Source: Rhabditoides inermis (taxonomy: Eukaryota > Nematoda > Chromadorea > Rhabditida > Rhabditidae). Taken from it: a stretch of DNA of 64,000 bases. Position 1 is the stretch's first letter; every line of letters begins with the position of its first letter. The notes under the pieces are model-generated. The model worked only from the letters and a program-made list of their open reading frames with translations, was not told the DNA's origin and did no database searches. The position numbers and the translations under genes are program-made. Location: positions 211,001-275,000 of the forward strand of contig CAWZYM010000260.1 in NCBI GenBank assembly GCA_963966185.1, written 5' to 3'. Positions 38,123 through 50,045 of the stretch are shown piece after piece.

Positions 38123-39878
38123 ATGTCGACGCAGCTGTCGCTCAAGGTGAAGATCCTCTCCACTAAGGAAGAACGCGACTTTGAGGTGAGCCGAGTGCTC
38201 TCTGACTCGTACGTCGTACGTTTGTACCGATGTGTCGATCCTATTGACTTTTTTGACCGACCATATAGAAAAAAATTTCCTGTTGGTTTTGAATTGATCC
38301 TTGAATCTAGCATATCTGCTTCGTGAGAAGCATTGCAGGAAGAGTTATGCAAAGATTTGTGGAATAATATAAAAAGTGAAAGACTGTTTGATAGGTTGTA
38401 AAGTAGAGTTCAGACTCAATTTTTGCTGGCAAAAGATTCTCAGAAAGAGAATGCGTCTCCATTTTCAATGTCAGAATTTGTTTCTTCAGAAAGTACCTTT
38501 TGTATCATAAAGCGGCTTTTTGACTCACAGTCGAGGGAGACGTCGCCTCAACGTTGTTAAGTTGTTGTAATCTTTTTCTTCAGATCTCATCGCAGTCGTC
38601 GGTGGCGGAGCTGCGCGAGCGGATCGCCAAGGCGTGTCTGCTGCCAGCCGACTGCTTCAAGATACTCCTCCGAGGAAAGACGCTCAAGGGTCGGTGGCAT
38701 GAAACATCGTCTGTCAGCTGCTCCCTAAAGACGCTAACGAATTGAATTTCAAGAAAATCTAAAGAAGTTCTATAAAAATCATGGCACACACCCGGTTTCG
38801 CTCCCTTCCACCAGACCGAAAAATGCGTAATGCGAGAATTCCAAGGATACTTGTAATCGCGGTTGTCATTTTCCGGTACAGAGAACAGATATCGATGACT
38901 TTTTGGCATTAAAAGATACAATAGTGTGTGTCTGGAGAATGTCGTCTTTTGAAGTGTTGTATAGAACATAAACCCGAACACTGATTCTAGTCGCATTGTT
39001 TTCTTTTGAGTGGCATGGGATTATGCACATCATTGGAACAATGCGATGCACAAAAGAGTGTGGGCGTGGCGGCGAGAAATCACAATTACGTTCGCTCTCC
39101 GTTGAAATAATATCTCAACGGAGATATCAGGCTCTTCGTTGAGACCGGCACAAAGTAGTCGATGCGTTTCTTGCTAATTCAGAGATCAGAGATTCATCCG
39201 GAACCGTTATAGACGTACATTGCAATCACAACAGTATGATTGATTGGATGCATGCAGTAGAGCCAAGATCTTGGGGGATAATTTCGTCGAACCGACCGCA
39301 CAGCATGGGGAAAAATAACCCTCAAATTGCTTTATGAGTTAAAGGAACAGTGGCGTATATCAGAACCGTGTGGTAATGAAATTTTCAAATTTGCACGAAA
39401 TCACCACGCACCGAGGTGCATGTACATATGTATGTTTCAGGCAAAGTTGCAAACAGGGATCGAACCCGTGTCCGCGAGAATGATAGCCCGGACTCTTTTC
39501 CACTGCGCCACGCAGGTCGTCGTCGACACCACGGCGAGTGTCAGACATGGACGTTGGTTCGTCTACATGTCTTGCAGGAGCCTGGTCGAGCCGTCGACCG
39601 CGCGCTGTTCGACGCGGCTGGCAAGGGCATGCGAGGCACGCTCGCTGTGCTGCGCTTCAACACGGTGGGTGAGAGAGGGAGGGAGGGGGAGAGCGTTGGG
39701 GTATGATTTGAACATGACGCGTGCAGTTTGATTGATCATGCAACATGTTCTGCCAAGGAGAGTGATGAATCCGTTGCAGTGCCTACGCGAGTATGTCGAC
39801 TCTCTGAGCGTGGACGATCTGCATCGCTGGCAGGCGGCCAAGGAGCGCGAGACAGAGGTCGGCGAGAGCTCGGCCTGA
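38123..39878 (+). CDS. Ubiquitin-fold protein, UBL4A/Get5-like
   Basis: Exon 1 (38123-38185) and exon 2 (38584-38689) encode a ubiquitin-like fold: MSTQLSLKVKILSTKEERDFE, then SVAELRERIAKACLLPADCFKILLRGKTLK. Exons at 39578-39664 (EPGRAVDRALFDAAGKGMRG...) and 39780-39878 (LREYVDSLSVDDLHRWQAAKERE, stop) resemble the C-terminal TUGS region of UBL4A, which with Get4/BAG6 hands tail-anchored proteins to the ER-targeting ATPase. Exon 2 seems to end in phase 1 and the 39578 exon reads in phase 0, so a small exon in 38690-39577 is probably missing from this model. The ATG follows a CAG acceptor-like site only 149 bp after the zinc-finger gene, compatible with trans-splicing in an operon. The Ubl fold is sure; the UBL4A identity is moderate. 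Confidence 0.55.
39440..39540 (-). repeat. tRNA-derived sequence in the Ubl gene intron
   Basis: On the minus strand an A box (TGGCGCAGTGG) and a B box (GGGTTCGATCCC) with a well-paired T arm are present. The acceptor and anticodon stems do not pair. It is a tRNA pseudogene or SINE head. Confidence 0.6.
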
Positions 39879-40130
39879 GAGCCGTTTGCCAGATCACGAT
39901 TGTTGTTCCATGGGTTCTTGTCGCTCATTGTTATCAGAGTTATCACACATTCCGTTGTTACTGACCGCCATTGAAATAGAAAGACAGAGTGCATTTTGAT
40001 TGTTTTGTTGTTTTTCGAGTGTTACCATCGATGAAACAAACGCGTGAGATTGGCATTTTAGTGGATTGGCTCTATATGCGCAAGCATCCCTCCTTCACAA
40101 AGATACGTGGATTTGTCGTCAATAAGTCAA

Positions 40131-40134
40131 TATC

Positions 40135-40169
<35 letters not shown>

Positions 40170-40170
40170 G
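40131..40170. repeat. (CAT)n microsatellite
   Basis: About 12 ATC/CAT units starting 253 bp after the Ubl gene stop. The poly-His frame over it is an artefact. Confidence 0.9.
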
Positions 40171-40199
40171 CTAGCATCGCTTTCCCAAATCGTTAATGC

Positions 40200-41418
40200 G
40201 CTTTTCAAAGGCTCGTGACAATACGCTAGTTTTTGGGCGATTGTTTCATGCAATATTGCATTAGCGGGCTTTTAGCCGCTATTGCGATGTAAATGTAAGC
40301 TAGAAATCGGCGCTCCTCCCACACGCCACACCTACATACATCATTGTTTATTTCGAATCAAACACGTCATGACAATTTATATACATCACGATCGCGATTT
40401 AAAGTACATACGGTGATTCACTGCGTCAATGGAATTCTAAATTGTTATAAAATCCGGCTCCAGCTCCGTGTTTCAGCTGTTATTCACGTCTGATAAAAAG
40501 TTTGGCTAGAACGCTAGGACGCATCTACCTAGGTATTCTCATATACATACGAATAGAGCACTCATTTCAAAGTCGCGGCAGAAAACATCCAAATTTATCG
40601 CCACCGATGCTTTTCAGCACTCATGTTTTGCTATCATACGATACATACTACATTCCCATGTATCTTGCTCGTAACATATGGTCTATGAGTGACGTTTCTT
40701 TTCCAGCAATCAATCAAAAATCCACAAATCAAAAATCAAGTCAAAAACTTTATCCTGGAATTCTATACTCTATACACAATCCATTAGTTTGTTTTGCTGT
40801 AGAGCTGGTCTTTCCCGTGAGCATAATCTGCTTCCGTTCGTCGCAGTCGTCACTTCTCGCAAGTCTTGTTCAGGTCTGTTCTGTATAATATACCTATGAA
40901 AATATACAGTATAACTAGTTGTGTTTCCCCCTCGTGGAACCGTTTTGCATTGCCGTGCTCGAAACGGGTGAACTGAATTATTCTCTCTTTTTTTGAGTAT
41001 GTGAGGTGCGTGCGACGGGGGGGGGGGGGAGATGACAAAGCGTCATAAAAGTGAGATGTGCAGCTCGTTGACGGTTTTTGTTACGAGGCCCTACATGCTA
41101 AGCAAGGCGCGTGCATAATGCGCTACATGAATGCGTATGTGTTATTAGTTATTAGATTCGAGATCTTCACACGTATGATGCCGCAAGTCGCGTTTTCGAG
41201 ATCTGTGCTACATTAGTGATGTGAGACGGATCAGTGTCTGACGCACATTGTCGTTGTCTCGGGAATCTCGTCCTTATCGACGGACAGTAGCAATAAACCT
41301 GCATGTTGACGAGAGACGAGAGAGAGAGGAAGTGTCAGCGACAGATACGCTGCTATGATGTGTATGTGATTGTTTCTCGCATAGATACACGATGGCGCTT
41401 CTCCCATATATCCTATTG

Positions 41419-41461
<43 letters not shown>

Positions 41462-41981
41462 CGACCGAGATGAGTCGCTAGATTTACGGCGCTGTCAATG
41501 TCTAGCTGGAGATAGGTGGACAATTCAATCTGGGTAAAGAGAGTGAATCGTGCATCGCGTGCTTGTTGACGTGCACTTGCAGGGTCGGGTGGGTGGGTTG
41601 GTTGAGCGGACGGCCTCTGACCGCGACTCCGTTTCAGCCCGGCTGGACTCGCAAATCAGCGCTCTCATTGTTTTCGTGTGAATCTCAGCGACGCACCGAA
41701 GCGCAATGGCAAACGAGGAAGCAATAGGTTACCGACAGAAGAAGCGGCATCGAATGCCTGGAATATGAACCACGAATCCATTCATTAATAAGGGCAGCCG
41801 ATTCGTTTTGGCTGACGCTGTCTCTCTAAAGCGCATGTTTTGAAATTTTCGAAATGAAGAGTATACATTACGTGCACCCGAAAATAGAACAGTTGTCGTT
41901 TGTGTGTATGTCCTTTGAAAAATGACCTGCAAATGAAGCGTGCGCATGTGATTCGTTAATCACACGACGTCGACAGATGCA

Positions 41982-42026
<45 letters not shown>

Positions 42027-42027
42027 T

Positions 42028-42070
<43 letters not shown>

Positions 42071-42810
42071 TTGTCTTTCTCTCTCTCTTCCTCTCGCTCT
42101 TCTCTGTCTCCTTCCTCACTATCTACCGTATCTGCTTCTTACTTCCTATCCTATCTTATCATTGTGATTGCGATGTCATAATACAGCTGTGATTGCGATG
42201 TGAAAATACAGCTGTGATTGCGATGTCATAATACAGAACGATTTAACGAATTGGGAAGAAAACACTTCAACCAACGTCCCGAAGCTGGTTGCATCACATG
42301 CGGGAGTGAAAGTGAAATTGAGATATATATTGGGCGTTATCAATTTGCCACTGTCACCGTTTCGTGGTCAGCGATGAATTATGAACAAGATGTCAAATAG
42401 AGAAGAAGGAGAATACGGATTTATCGAAGACACCACTCGTCTTGATGTGTTGATCATTCAGAATCGTCGCAGTGCCGAGGAGCATGCATAGAGAAGGAGA
42501 ATCATTGCCCCGAAATGTGAAAGCGTCAATACTTTATAGCTTGCTTTCTCCAACCAGTGCTAGTGATCTTCGAGTCTTTTTTTGAACGGCAGTACTTTTG
42601 TTGCTCCGCTAGTGATCCTCAATTTTTCAAGCGGCAGTACTTTTGTTGCTCCGCCCTATCGCTCTCAACTGCGGAGGACTGCTTCGTTCAGAGTCCGTTC
42701 CGGAAACACGGGTTCTTGTGGTCGCGTATGCTTCCTTCTTTACGAATACGATCACACGGAATAAGCGCGTGAATGGCTGTGAAAGAATTTGAGCGCTGCC
42801 GCAGCGCTTT
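40200..42810. other. Gene-poor region with pyrimidine microsatellites
   Basis: I see no supportable gene. It holds (CT)n tracts near 41424-41458 and 41985-42115 (two (CT) blocks joined by CTGTCTTTGTCTTT), a G-run near 41018 and short tandem copies of a TGTGATTGCGATGT motif at 42160-42235. A 50-bp segment with GGCAGTACTTTTGTTGCTCCGC is duplicated near 42585 and 42630. Confidence 0.55.
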
Positions 42811-42818
42811 TTGCCCTG

Positions 42819-43603
42819 ACGAGGAGTGTTGTTAGAGCCACACTCGCGGATCCGAACCAAATTGATAGGATATTTTAGTTAAGACCCCAGACATCGATTT
42901 CTGGTGTTACTTTTTCCTACGCGCCATATACGTTTCCAGTACGAAAACGTACAGGGCTGGTTTTTGACTACCTCATTCCACCTTTGGCGGTCAAAGACCG
43001 AGCCGTTGTGGCCTAGTGGTTAGCGCATCAGTCTGTCAGGCCAGAGGCTGGGGTTCGAGTCCGCGCACACCGTTTTTGTTTTGCCAGCAGTTCCTGGACT
43101 TGCGTTTCTTGTTGTTGGAAAAAACACAGAATACAAATGTTCACGCTTTGTTATAACTGTTTTCAAACTAAACGTTTCAGCCAAAACAATATCTTAAGTG
43201 TAAAGAAACACAATATAGTTGAACGATATCGGAGAAAAATGCTTTGAAAAAAAGAAGAAGAAGAACGTATTTGTAGTTACAAACTGATCGAAGCACTTCG
43301 CAACAAAAAAACTTCAAGTCCAAGTCCAGAAACTGCTGGCAAAACAAAAATCGTCTGCGCGGACTCGAACCCCAGCCTCCTGTCTGACAGGCTGATGCGC
43401 TAACCACTAGGCCACAACGGCTCGGTCTCTGACCGCCAGAGGTGGAATGAGGTAGCCAAAACCCAGTCTGTACGTTTTCGTACAGGAAACGTATATGGCG
43501 CGTAGGAAAAAGTAACACTAGAAATCGATGTTTTGGGTCCAAACTAAGATATCCTATCAATTTGGTTCAGATCCGAGAGTGTGGCTCTAACGACACTCCT
43601 CGT
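42819..43603. repeat. Long inverted repeat with tRNA-like heads (foldback)
   Basis: Two arms of about 283 bp (42819-43102 and 43321-43603) are inverted copies, roughly 90% identical by eye, around a 218-bp spacer. Each arm contains a tRNA-like module with A box GTGGCCTAGTGGTTAGCGC and B box GGTTCGAGTCC (43003-43072 plus, 43355-43425 minus), followed by TTTTTGTTTTGCCAGCAGTT. The tRNA part lacks proper stems. It is either two tRNA-derived SINEs in head-on orientation or one foldback transposon. RNA from it would make a long duplex. Confidence 0.8.
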
Positions 43604-43933
43604 GAGATTCCTACTTCCCTTCCTCTCACACAAGTCACAGCTCGGTTCTCTCTATTTATCCGAAAGCCTCTCTTCATAATTAAGATTGCCGTTCGCTGCA
43701 GCGTAAGATTTGTGCACTAACTGCGAACACTGACAAACAACCAGTCACTTTATTATCTTTCTCGCCGGGACACACAGTAAGGAGGGGACAGGAAGGGGTA
43801 GGGAGCGTTGAAGGGAAGGGAGATCAGAAGACACTGCGTAATAGTTGGTGCTTGTGTTTGTGGGTGGTGGGTGAATCTACTAAGATCGGCCGTGCGCGGA
43901 TGGAGAAAAGCGCCGCCCGAACGAAAGGCGCGT

Positions 43934-44292
43934 CTACTTGCGTCCGAATCGGATGAAGCTCGCCTGAAAACGGTGGCGTTCCACAATCTGCATGACGCGG
44001 ATTCGTGTCTGTGATGTGTATTTTTTGAAGTTTGTGAGAGCTAAATCCGAAATCCTCCCTGCATAATTACGATTGCTGTTTGCCGCAACACAAGGATGTG
44101 TGGCCTAAGTATAGCGTGACCGTCGTGTCGAGTCTGCTATATGTGAGGTTGTGTTGCCGGTGAGAGCTCTCACCTTCCTCTTCTCCATCATTCCTTCGTC
44201 GCTGCCGCTCCTCTTTCCGAACCGGATGAACGACGCCTTTCGCTTCTCCATCGCCGGCTGCTGCTGCTCCTCCATCAACTGGCCTGCAACAA

Positions 44293-44359
<67 letters not shown>

Positions 44360-45124
44360 CACGTACCGAAGAGTCGCTCGCATGCGGGTCGCGCCTCTGC
44401 CGGCGCGCACAGAGTAGCCACGTCCTCTTCAAACGTCTGCAAAACCACGTACATCAATTTCGTTCGACTTCTCCCCCGGTAGCTATTCGACGGCGGCGAA
44501 TTGCAGCGCCGCCTCGTTTGAATTACGCTGATTGCATGTTTGGCGCGGGAGAAAGAGAGGAGAGAATGATGAGAGAACGAGTCATAAATATATATCACGG
44601 TGGAAATGGTCTGTGCTGAACCGTTCCGCCTTTCTCTTTCAAGAGCCGAGAATACCGCCGCCTACGCAGCCGCTGCGCCGTCTGACAGGAAAGCGGCGGT
44701 GCGAATCGCATTCCCGCACTCTTGTCAAATAGACAATTGCGAGGCGTCGCGGGGCAGATTCGATCAAGGGGCGGTGAGCCGACGATGCGAGAGAGAGAGA
44801 GGAGGGGAGAGAGAGAGAGAGAGAAAGACAAAGAGAATCGAAGCACTCTGTTTGAATTGAGTGACGTCGCTCACGGCTCGACGAACGCACGCTGTCGAGT
44901 GTCGACATTAGCGGATGCAAATGAGCTTACACGTACACATAAGGAAGCTGGACGCAGGTCACACCGCAGACTAACGCGACACCATAAACGTGAACGACGC
45001 TGCGCAGTTCATGAATGTTAATTTTATGTTGAATGATTGAATTGCGTCGCCGCGCTCGATATAGGTACTTCCGAGTTACACTCCCACTCCTCTAGTGAAC
45101 TCGAGTAGCCGGGGCCCGCATGAC

Positions 45125-45156
<32 letters not shown>

Positions 45157-47139
45157 GAGGGGGGAGAGAGAGAAAGAGAGAGAGAGAGAGAGCCGGGAGC
45201 ATCTTGATTCTCTTCTCGGAAAACAAGCAAGACAAAGAGAGCCTTTTAACCAACCGAATCGCTGGTCAGTATATAGCGCGTCCAGGGTGCGACGTCACAT
45301 TCGAAATGATGACGGGATTTGCCCTTTCACCGAACAATGTTGACAAAGGACGTGATTGAAATAGATGAATTCGTTGGTGACTGGCGGAAGAGTGCAGCCG
45401 TCCCACCAATGAAAGCTACATACATATCTACTATGTGTCTTCTATCCCCTCTCCTTTATTCGCTTCCAAATCGCAACGAAGACATGACACATGACTGCTC
45501 TGTTTACGGGCTGCCTTTGAACCCTCTTCACGAAAACACGTATACTATCGACTCCTATAACCTATAATGTCGGTGGTTTGATGTTTTAGATGGTCGTAAC
45601 TCTAAATTCAGAATGCGATTTGGTCGCACAACACAACGCGACGCTATACGACCAGACACCAGTGATGTTGTAGCAGTCAGAAACAGGCGATGACTAAGAC
45701 GTGAGCTCACAGAGTGTCCCTCGGTCGAGCACAGGCACGTCGACCAGCGAATCGACGGGTCCAGTCACGCGCGCTGTTTGTGAATTGTGTCAGCGGCGGC
45801 GGCGTTAGTAGTATCTGACAAGCCCACGCACACTCGCACACCGTCATTGTGTCATCGGCAGCTGTGCGTATGACTAGTGAGACGCAAGCAGGAAGCTTTG
45901 CTCTGGTGACTAATTGAGCCGCGAGCGTGTGCTATCGAGTAAAGAGATTATGGCATGCGGGTGTGAACAAAGAACGCCTGTTACATCACTGGAAAAAGTG
46001 AATCATTCACGCGAGCTGCAAAAAGGAGGCCATCTCTAAAATTGGCCCACCCGGTTGGATGGCTTCTCTCAAAGTTCACTACACTACTCCTGCAAAAAAA
46101 GTTCTGTCGCTAGTCGCAAGTGATGCCATGAAGCCTTGGCGATATGCGATATTGCACGGATTAATCAGAACAGTAATCTCTCGCAAAGGCAAAGCATGAT
46201 AAGCTGGAATACTGGATTTCGGACGATGACGAAAAGCTAATCCGGTGAGCGTCTCTGCGAAAAAGCAAGATGTATATGCGGATTGCAATGAATATGACGG
46301 ATTTTCAGATGTTAATTGAACACATTGTTTGATTAGTTTCATACACGTTTTTTTGCGCGCGCCGAAAAAGTCAACGTCTTCCGAACAGATCCTTCGGAAT
46401 TCCTTCTCCAGTATTTTATCGCGCTTCGTAAGTGTTTCGAAAGCAGTTGCGAAGGCAGTTTCGAGTTCACTACTCTCTATGAGTGAATTAGGCTAGCTAG
46501 AGAGAATATAAGTAACGAGTTCATTAGGCCAGCTACATACTCCACCAATATCAATCTAGCGCGCATAAACATACTGCCGGGGAACCAGGACGTGAAAACA
46601 ACAGCAATCCGCCGTATCGTATCGCGAGCTGTGTTTTGGAGGGAGTATGCACCATTGGCAATACACAATTTCCGCATGATCATCACGCCGTTCTTTTTCG
46701 AGATAAAAAACGTGCTGTCTCGCGCCCCACTTGATCCCATTCGCGTTCTCACGAGAGCACGAGACGCAAAAAAGAAGAAGAGGTGACCGCTTGGCTACAA
46801 TTCGCCACCCGCCCCGAAATGAGACAGTGAATTGCTTTTCGTGGGCAAGAGGCGCACACGCAAAAAAGAAGAAGAAAACGCAGGATTTGGCAACAGTACG
46901 AATTGGATGGCTAGCAATGAGACCAATGAGGTTCACCAATTATTCTGGTGACTATCGCTAGCTGTGTTGAGTGTGGAAGGGGTGGTGAGACAATGGTGAT
47001 CTAGAGTCAGGTACAAACAGGACTGATCTCGTCTGGCTAGCTACTGCGACTGCTTGGACTCGAGTCCGCCGCTGCTGCTCACCTGTGCGGCAGCAAATGC
47101 GGCGAGGGCGACAAGCAAGACGACGGCCTGGACGTTCAT
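43934..47139 (-). CDS. flp: FMRFamide-like neuropeptide precursor (flp), 4 exons
   Basis: A secreted neuropeptide precursor of 88 residues. Exons, 5' to 3': 47139-47083, 44436-44367, 44283-44174, 43963-43934; all phases close. Exon 1 is a signal peptide (MNVQAVVLLVALAAFAAAQ). Exon 2 encodes an acidic spacer with two cysteines (TFEEDVATLCAPAEARPACE). Exon 3 has EKR, KASFIRFG, KR, a short spacer and another EKR plus Lys. Exon 4 completes a second ASFIRFG copy, then Arg-Lys and stop. Cleavage at the dibasic sites and amidation of the Gly would give two copies of KASFIRF-amide. Two KxSFxRFG copies resemble C. elegans flp-9 (KPSFVRF-amide), so this may be its orthologue. Intron 1 is 2.6 kb. Intron 2 (83 bp) is almost entirely (GA)n on the sense strand. 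It is expressed presumably in neurons and acts on a GPCR. Confidence 0.88.
44297..44357. repeat. (CT)n microsatellite forming flp intron 2
   Basis: 61 bp of pure (CT) on the plus strand, or (GA) on the sense strand of the neuropeptide gene. It occupies most of the 83-bp intron. Confidence 0.95.
44790..45195. repeat. (GA)n tracts in flp intron 1
   Basis: (GA) tracts near 44791-44830 and 45129-45193 with GGGGGG interruptions. The rest of intron 1 (44437-47082) shows no supportable nested gene. A CRE-like GACGTCAC lies near 45290. Confidence 0.7.
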
Positions 47140-47839
47140 AGTGTGTGTGTGTGGGTGAGAGGGGAGAGAGGACTGCCTGGGTGGCGGGTGGGCTAGTGGA
47201 GTGCCGGCGTGAGGGGGGCGGGGCAGAGGATGGAAAGGGGAGGAGGAGCGGCAGATATCCACCTCACCGCGTGAACCACAGATTATCCAGGATCTCAGGG
47301 CACACAAATGCAGTGTTCCTTATTTGCCGAGGAACAGTTTCCACAAAAGGTGTGGTTACGAGGCAACGAGTAACGAGTTTCTTGTTACGCGCTTTCTTTG
47401 TTTACGTTTTTCTCCAGGATAGATTATAGGCGTAGCTCGCGGAAGTGAGTCCAAATGACAGAGTGCGAAAAGAATGAAGAATAACAAACAAACAGATAGT
47501 GAAGTGGGTAGTGAAGTGATGTGTATGCTTTAAGTTTTTGGCGTTTTGGATGTTTGGATGTCCTGGAAGATGGCATCAGAATGCATTCACCTCCAAGGTT
47601 GCATTCGGCATGTTGTGTGTGTGTGGCGGCGGCGGCACGAATAGCGTGCGCGTTGAGTGATTCGCCACCCAGCCACACTCACACTCGCATATCTACCTGT
47701 CCGAAGCTCACCTGAGTCCCCGACTGCAGACACTCTCCTGATTCGGTGATTCGGACTACTGTAGCCCCGGGGGGCGTTTCAATATCATATTGACGCTGCG
47801 TGTGCGTCTTGAATCGAGTGAGTATCCGTCACTCCCGGA

Positions 47840-47881
<42 letters not shown>

Positions 47882-47925
47882 CCCACCCACTCATTCACAG
47901 ACGGACTCTCAGGAGAGTTGTATGC

Positions 47926-47969
<44 letters not shown>

Positions 47970-49140
47970 GTTCCATTGCTGCACAAATAATGAAACAAGG
48001 AAAAGGTCTGCCCCGCAATTACTCTCCTGGCCTCGTCGGCACATCAACTCGATTATATCGAGCAATCGAGCAGATTTGAGCCACGGTCTGGTACAATGGA
48101 AAATGCAACATGATGTCACGGTGTGTGGTGGACAGAACACCACGATCCTTGCACTCACACCAACATAATGTCAACTCCACACATGTTCATGAAATGCGGC
48201 TCAGGGTGAACTTAAATTTGACTTCACATTCTCTGATCAGCAAACGTTTAGTGCACTAGGGTTGTCTTGGGAGAAAGTAGAAAGGAAGTAAAGCGCCCTC
48301 ACAATATAAAAAACTAACATTTATCATGTTGTTGTTGCTGTCAAAGTAGGTAATAGTTGCACACCCGTTGGCCAAAGTGTGAAGCGAAAATTTTGAATAG
48401 AGTCCGAAAATAAGAACTAGTGTGTTTCCGGACAATAAATTTCGAATCTCTTCATACGAAAGAGTCGTCGCCAGGCGACAAAAATGAAATGACTTATTTC
48501 CTATAGATAGCGCTACCAGCAAAGAGAACCATCGATTGTGGCAAAGTGTCCCACGATAACTCTTTATTCCGAAGGAATTTCCGAGACTTTTCCTCTTCCG
48601 CCATCATTCGCTTGCAGGAAGTTGTGGAATGTGTGGTTAGAAAGATGAAGAGTGGAACTGAAGCAATCACACGTTTTACTGTGATTAAAAGATTATAGTA
48701 AACGACGTGGTGGTTCTCAAATGAATCAGTGTCAGATTTTCTTTCACAGAAATACACAACAAGAACAGAGTAATGTGAATACTGTGAAGAGATGAATACG
48801 TGTAATTTTCACATGAACACTTCGAGAACACTAATCAACTTTTTTTCATTGTGTGTTTCACACAAGTACACATTTTTATGACCGAACCGTCTTCCTATTG
48901 TTCAGTCAGTGCTCGATAGAGTCAAGTGTAGTTTTATTATTATTTTTTGTTTTGAATATTATTGAACCTAACAAATCTTAAAAACTGTCTCAGCGACACG
49001 CCTTTTTAATGAGAACGTGAGGAGTCGATATTACATTATTTCGATCCCACAGGGAAAAAAAACAAGCTGGATAATTAGTTTATCTTATCATACAAGTCAC
49101 ATATGATAAGAATTCTCATCTTCAAAGCTCTCATGAATTT
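47140..49140. other. Upstream region of the flp gene
   Basis: It holds GT and GA simple repeats directly upstream of the flp start (47140-47175). Further up a (CT) tract (47847-47878) and a (GA) tract (47930-47964) face each other and could form a hairpin. A possible leader exon with a CAG-GTGAGC donor on the minus strand lies near 47709. I see no coding gene. Confidence 0.45.
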
Positions 49141-49164
49141 AGAATTGTTCCATCATTTGATCAC

Positions 49165-49313
49165 ACAGGCCGTACCAGCACTTTTTTAAGCAGAACCTTC
49201 GCAATCTGGAATGCGCTTTCTCGTGACCTAATCTCCATCAATGATCCCTCCATCTTCAAATCACAACTCTCTACATTAGATCTCATGCCACCTAGCAAAT
49301 TGCGCAACTTATA
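49165..49313 (+). mobile_element. 5'-truncated LINE fragment, C-terminus of ORF2
   Basis: The open frame reads GRTSTFLSRTFAIWNALSRD, then LISINDPSIFKSQLSTLDLM, and ends KLRNL before a stop. This is the usual C-terminal pattern of CR1/jockey-type LINE ORF2 (R-T-F, WN-L, F-K--L). Its sequence differs from the large LINE next to it, so it is a separate insertion, on the opposite strand. Confidence 0.65.
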
Positions 49314-50045
49314 GAGAGCTCTCCCCACTTCCTTTTCCATGTAACACTATGTGATTATTTCCTTGTTCATTATCATTAAAACCCCATTTATACCTGCCTG
49401 ATCCCTCCATCTTCAAATAATTTCGATTTTCCCACGTTATCGGTAATAAACCTATCTAAACCTATCTACAACATCGTCATTCTCTCTACATGAAAGTGCG
49501 CTTATTTTCGAAAAACGTATTTCTGTTTCGTTTTTCAACATGTGTTTTTTTGCTTAGCGGTATCTGTTTCATCGATACCTAGTGGAGAATCAAATTTATT
49601 CTTTCATTCAACTGTGGTTTTCATTTGTTAAAAACAACAACAACTAATTAATGTATGATTCATTATACATACGTGGTGACACTTAGTGTCTCATACTTAC
49701 TACAAGAAAGTTTTATGCATCGTGGAAGAGAATAACGATCGTCACATATAATAATAATAATATAATATATTTATCCATAGAAACAGAATCGCAATGACAA
49801 CATTGGAAAGACAACAAAAGTTATGATGAACGAGTGTCCAACATCAATCGGTTTCCTTCCCAGTGAGGCAAAGCGAATACTGCGGAAGCCACCTCCAGAC
49901 ACCTTGACGTGTTTGACAGAAGTGTACTTCCTCCACAGGCACTCTCGCGACGACAACTGAAATGAGTGAGGAGGCAAGCGCCTCATCATTAGAATCACCC
50001 AATCAAGTCAAACCACCCTGGAGCTTCTATCACATTAACAGATTA

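Noticed and set aside
40502..40888. A 128-codon open frame in the gene-poor region
   Set aside because: No recognisable domain, no splice context and unusual composition; likely chance.
46556..46939. A 127-codon minus-strand open frame in the flp upstream-intron region
   Set aside because: No homology, poly-Phe from a GAA/AAG repeat, no splice context; it lies inside flp intron 1.
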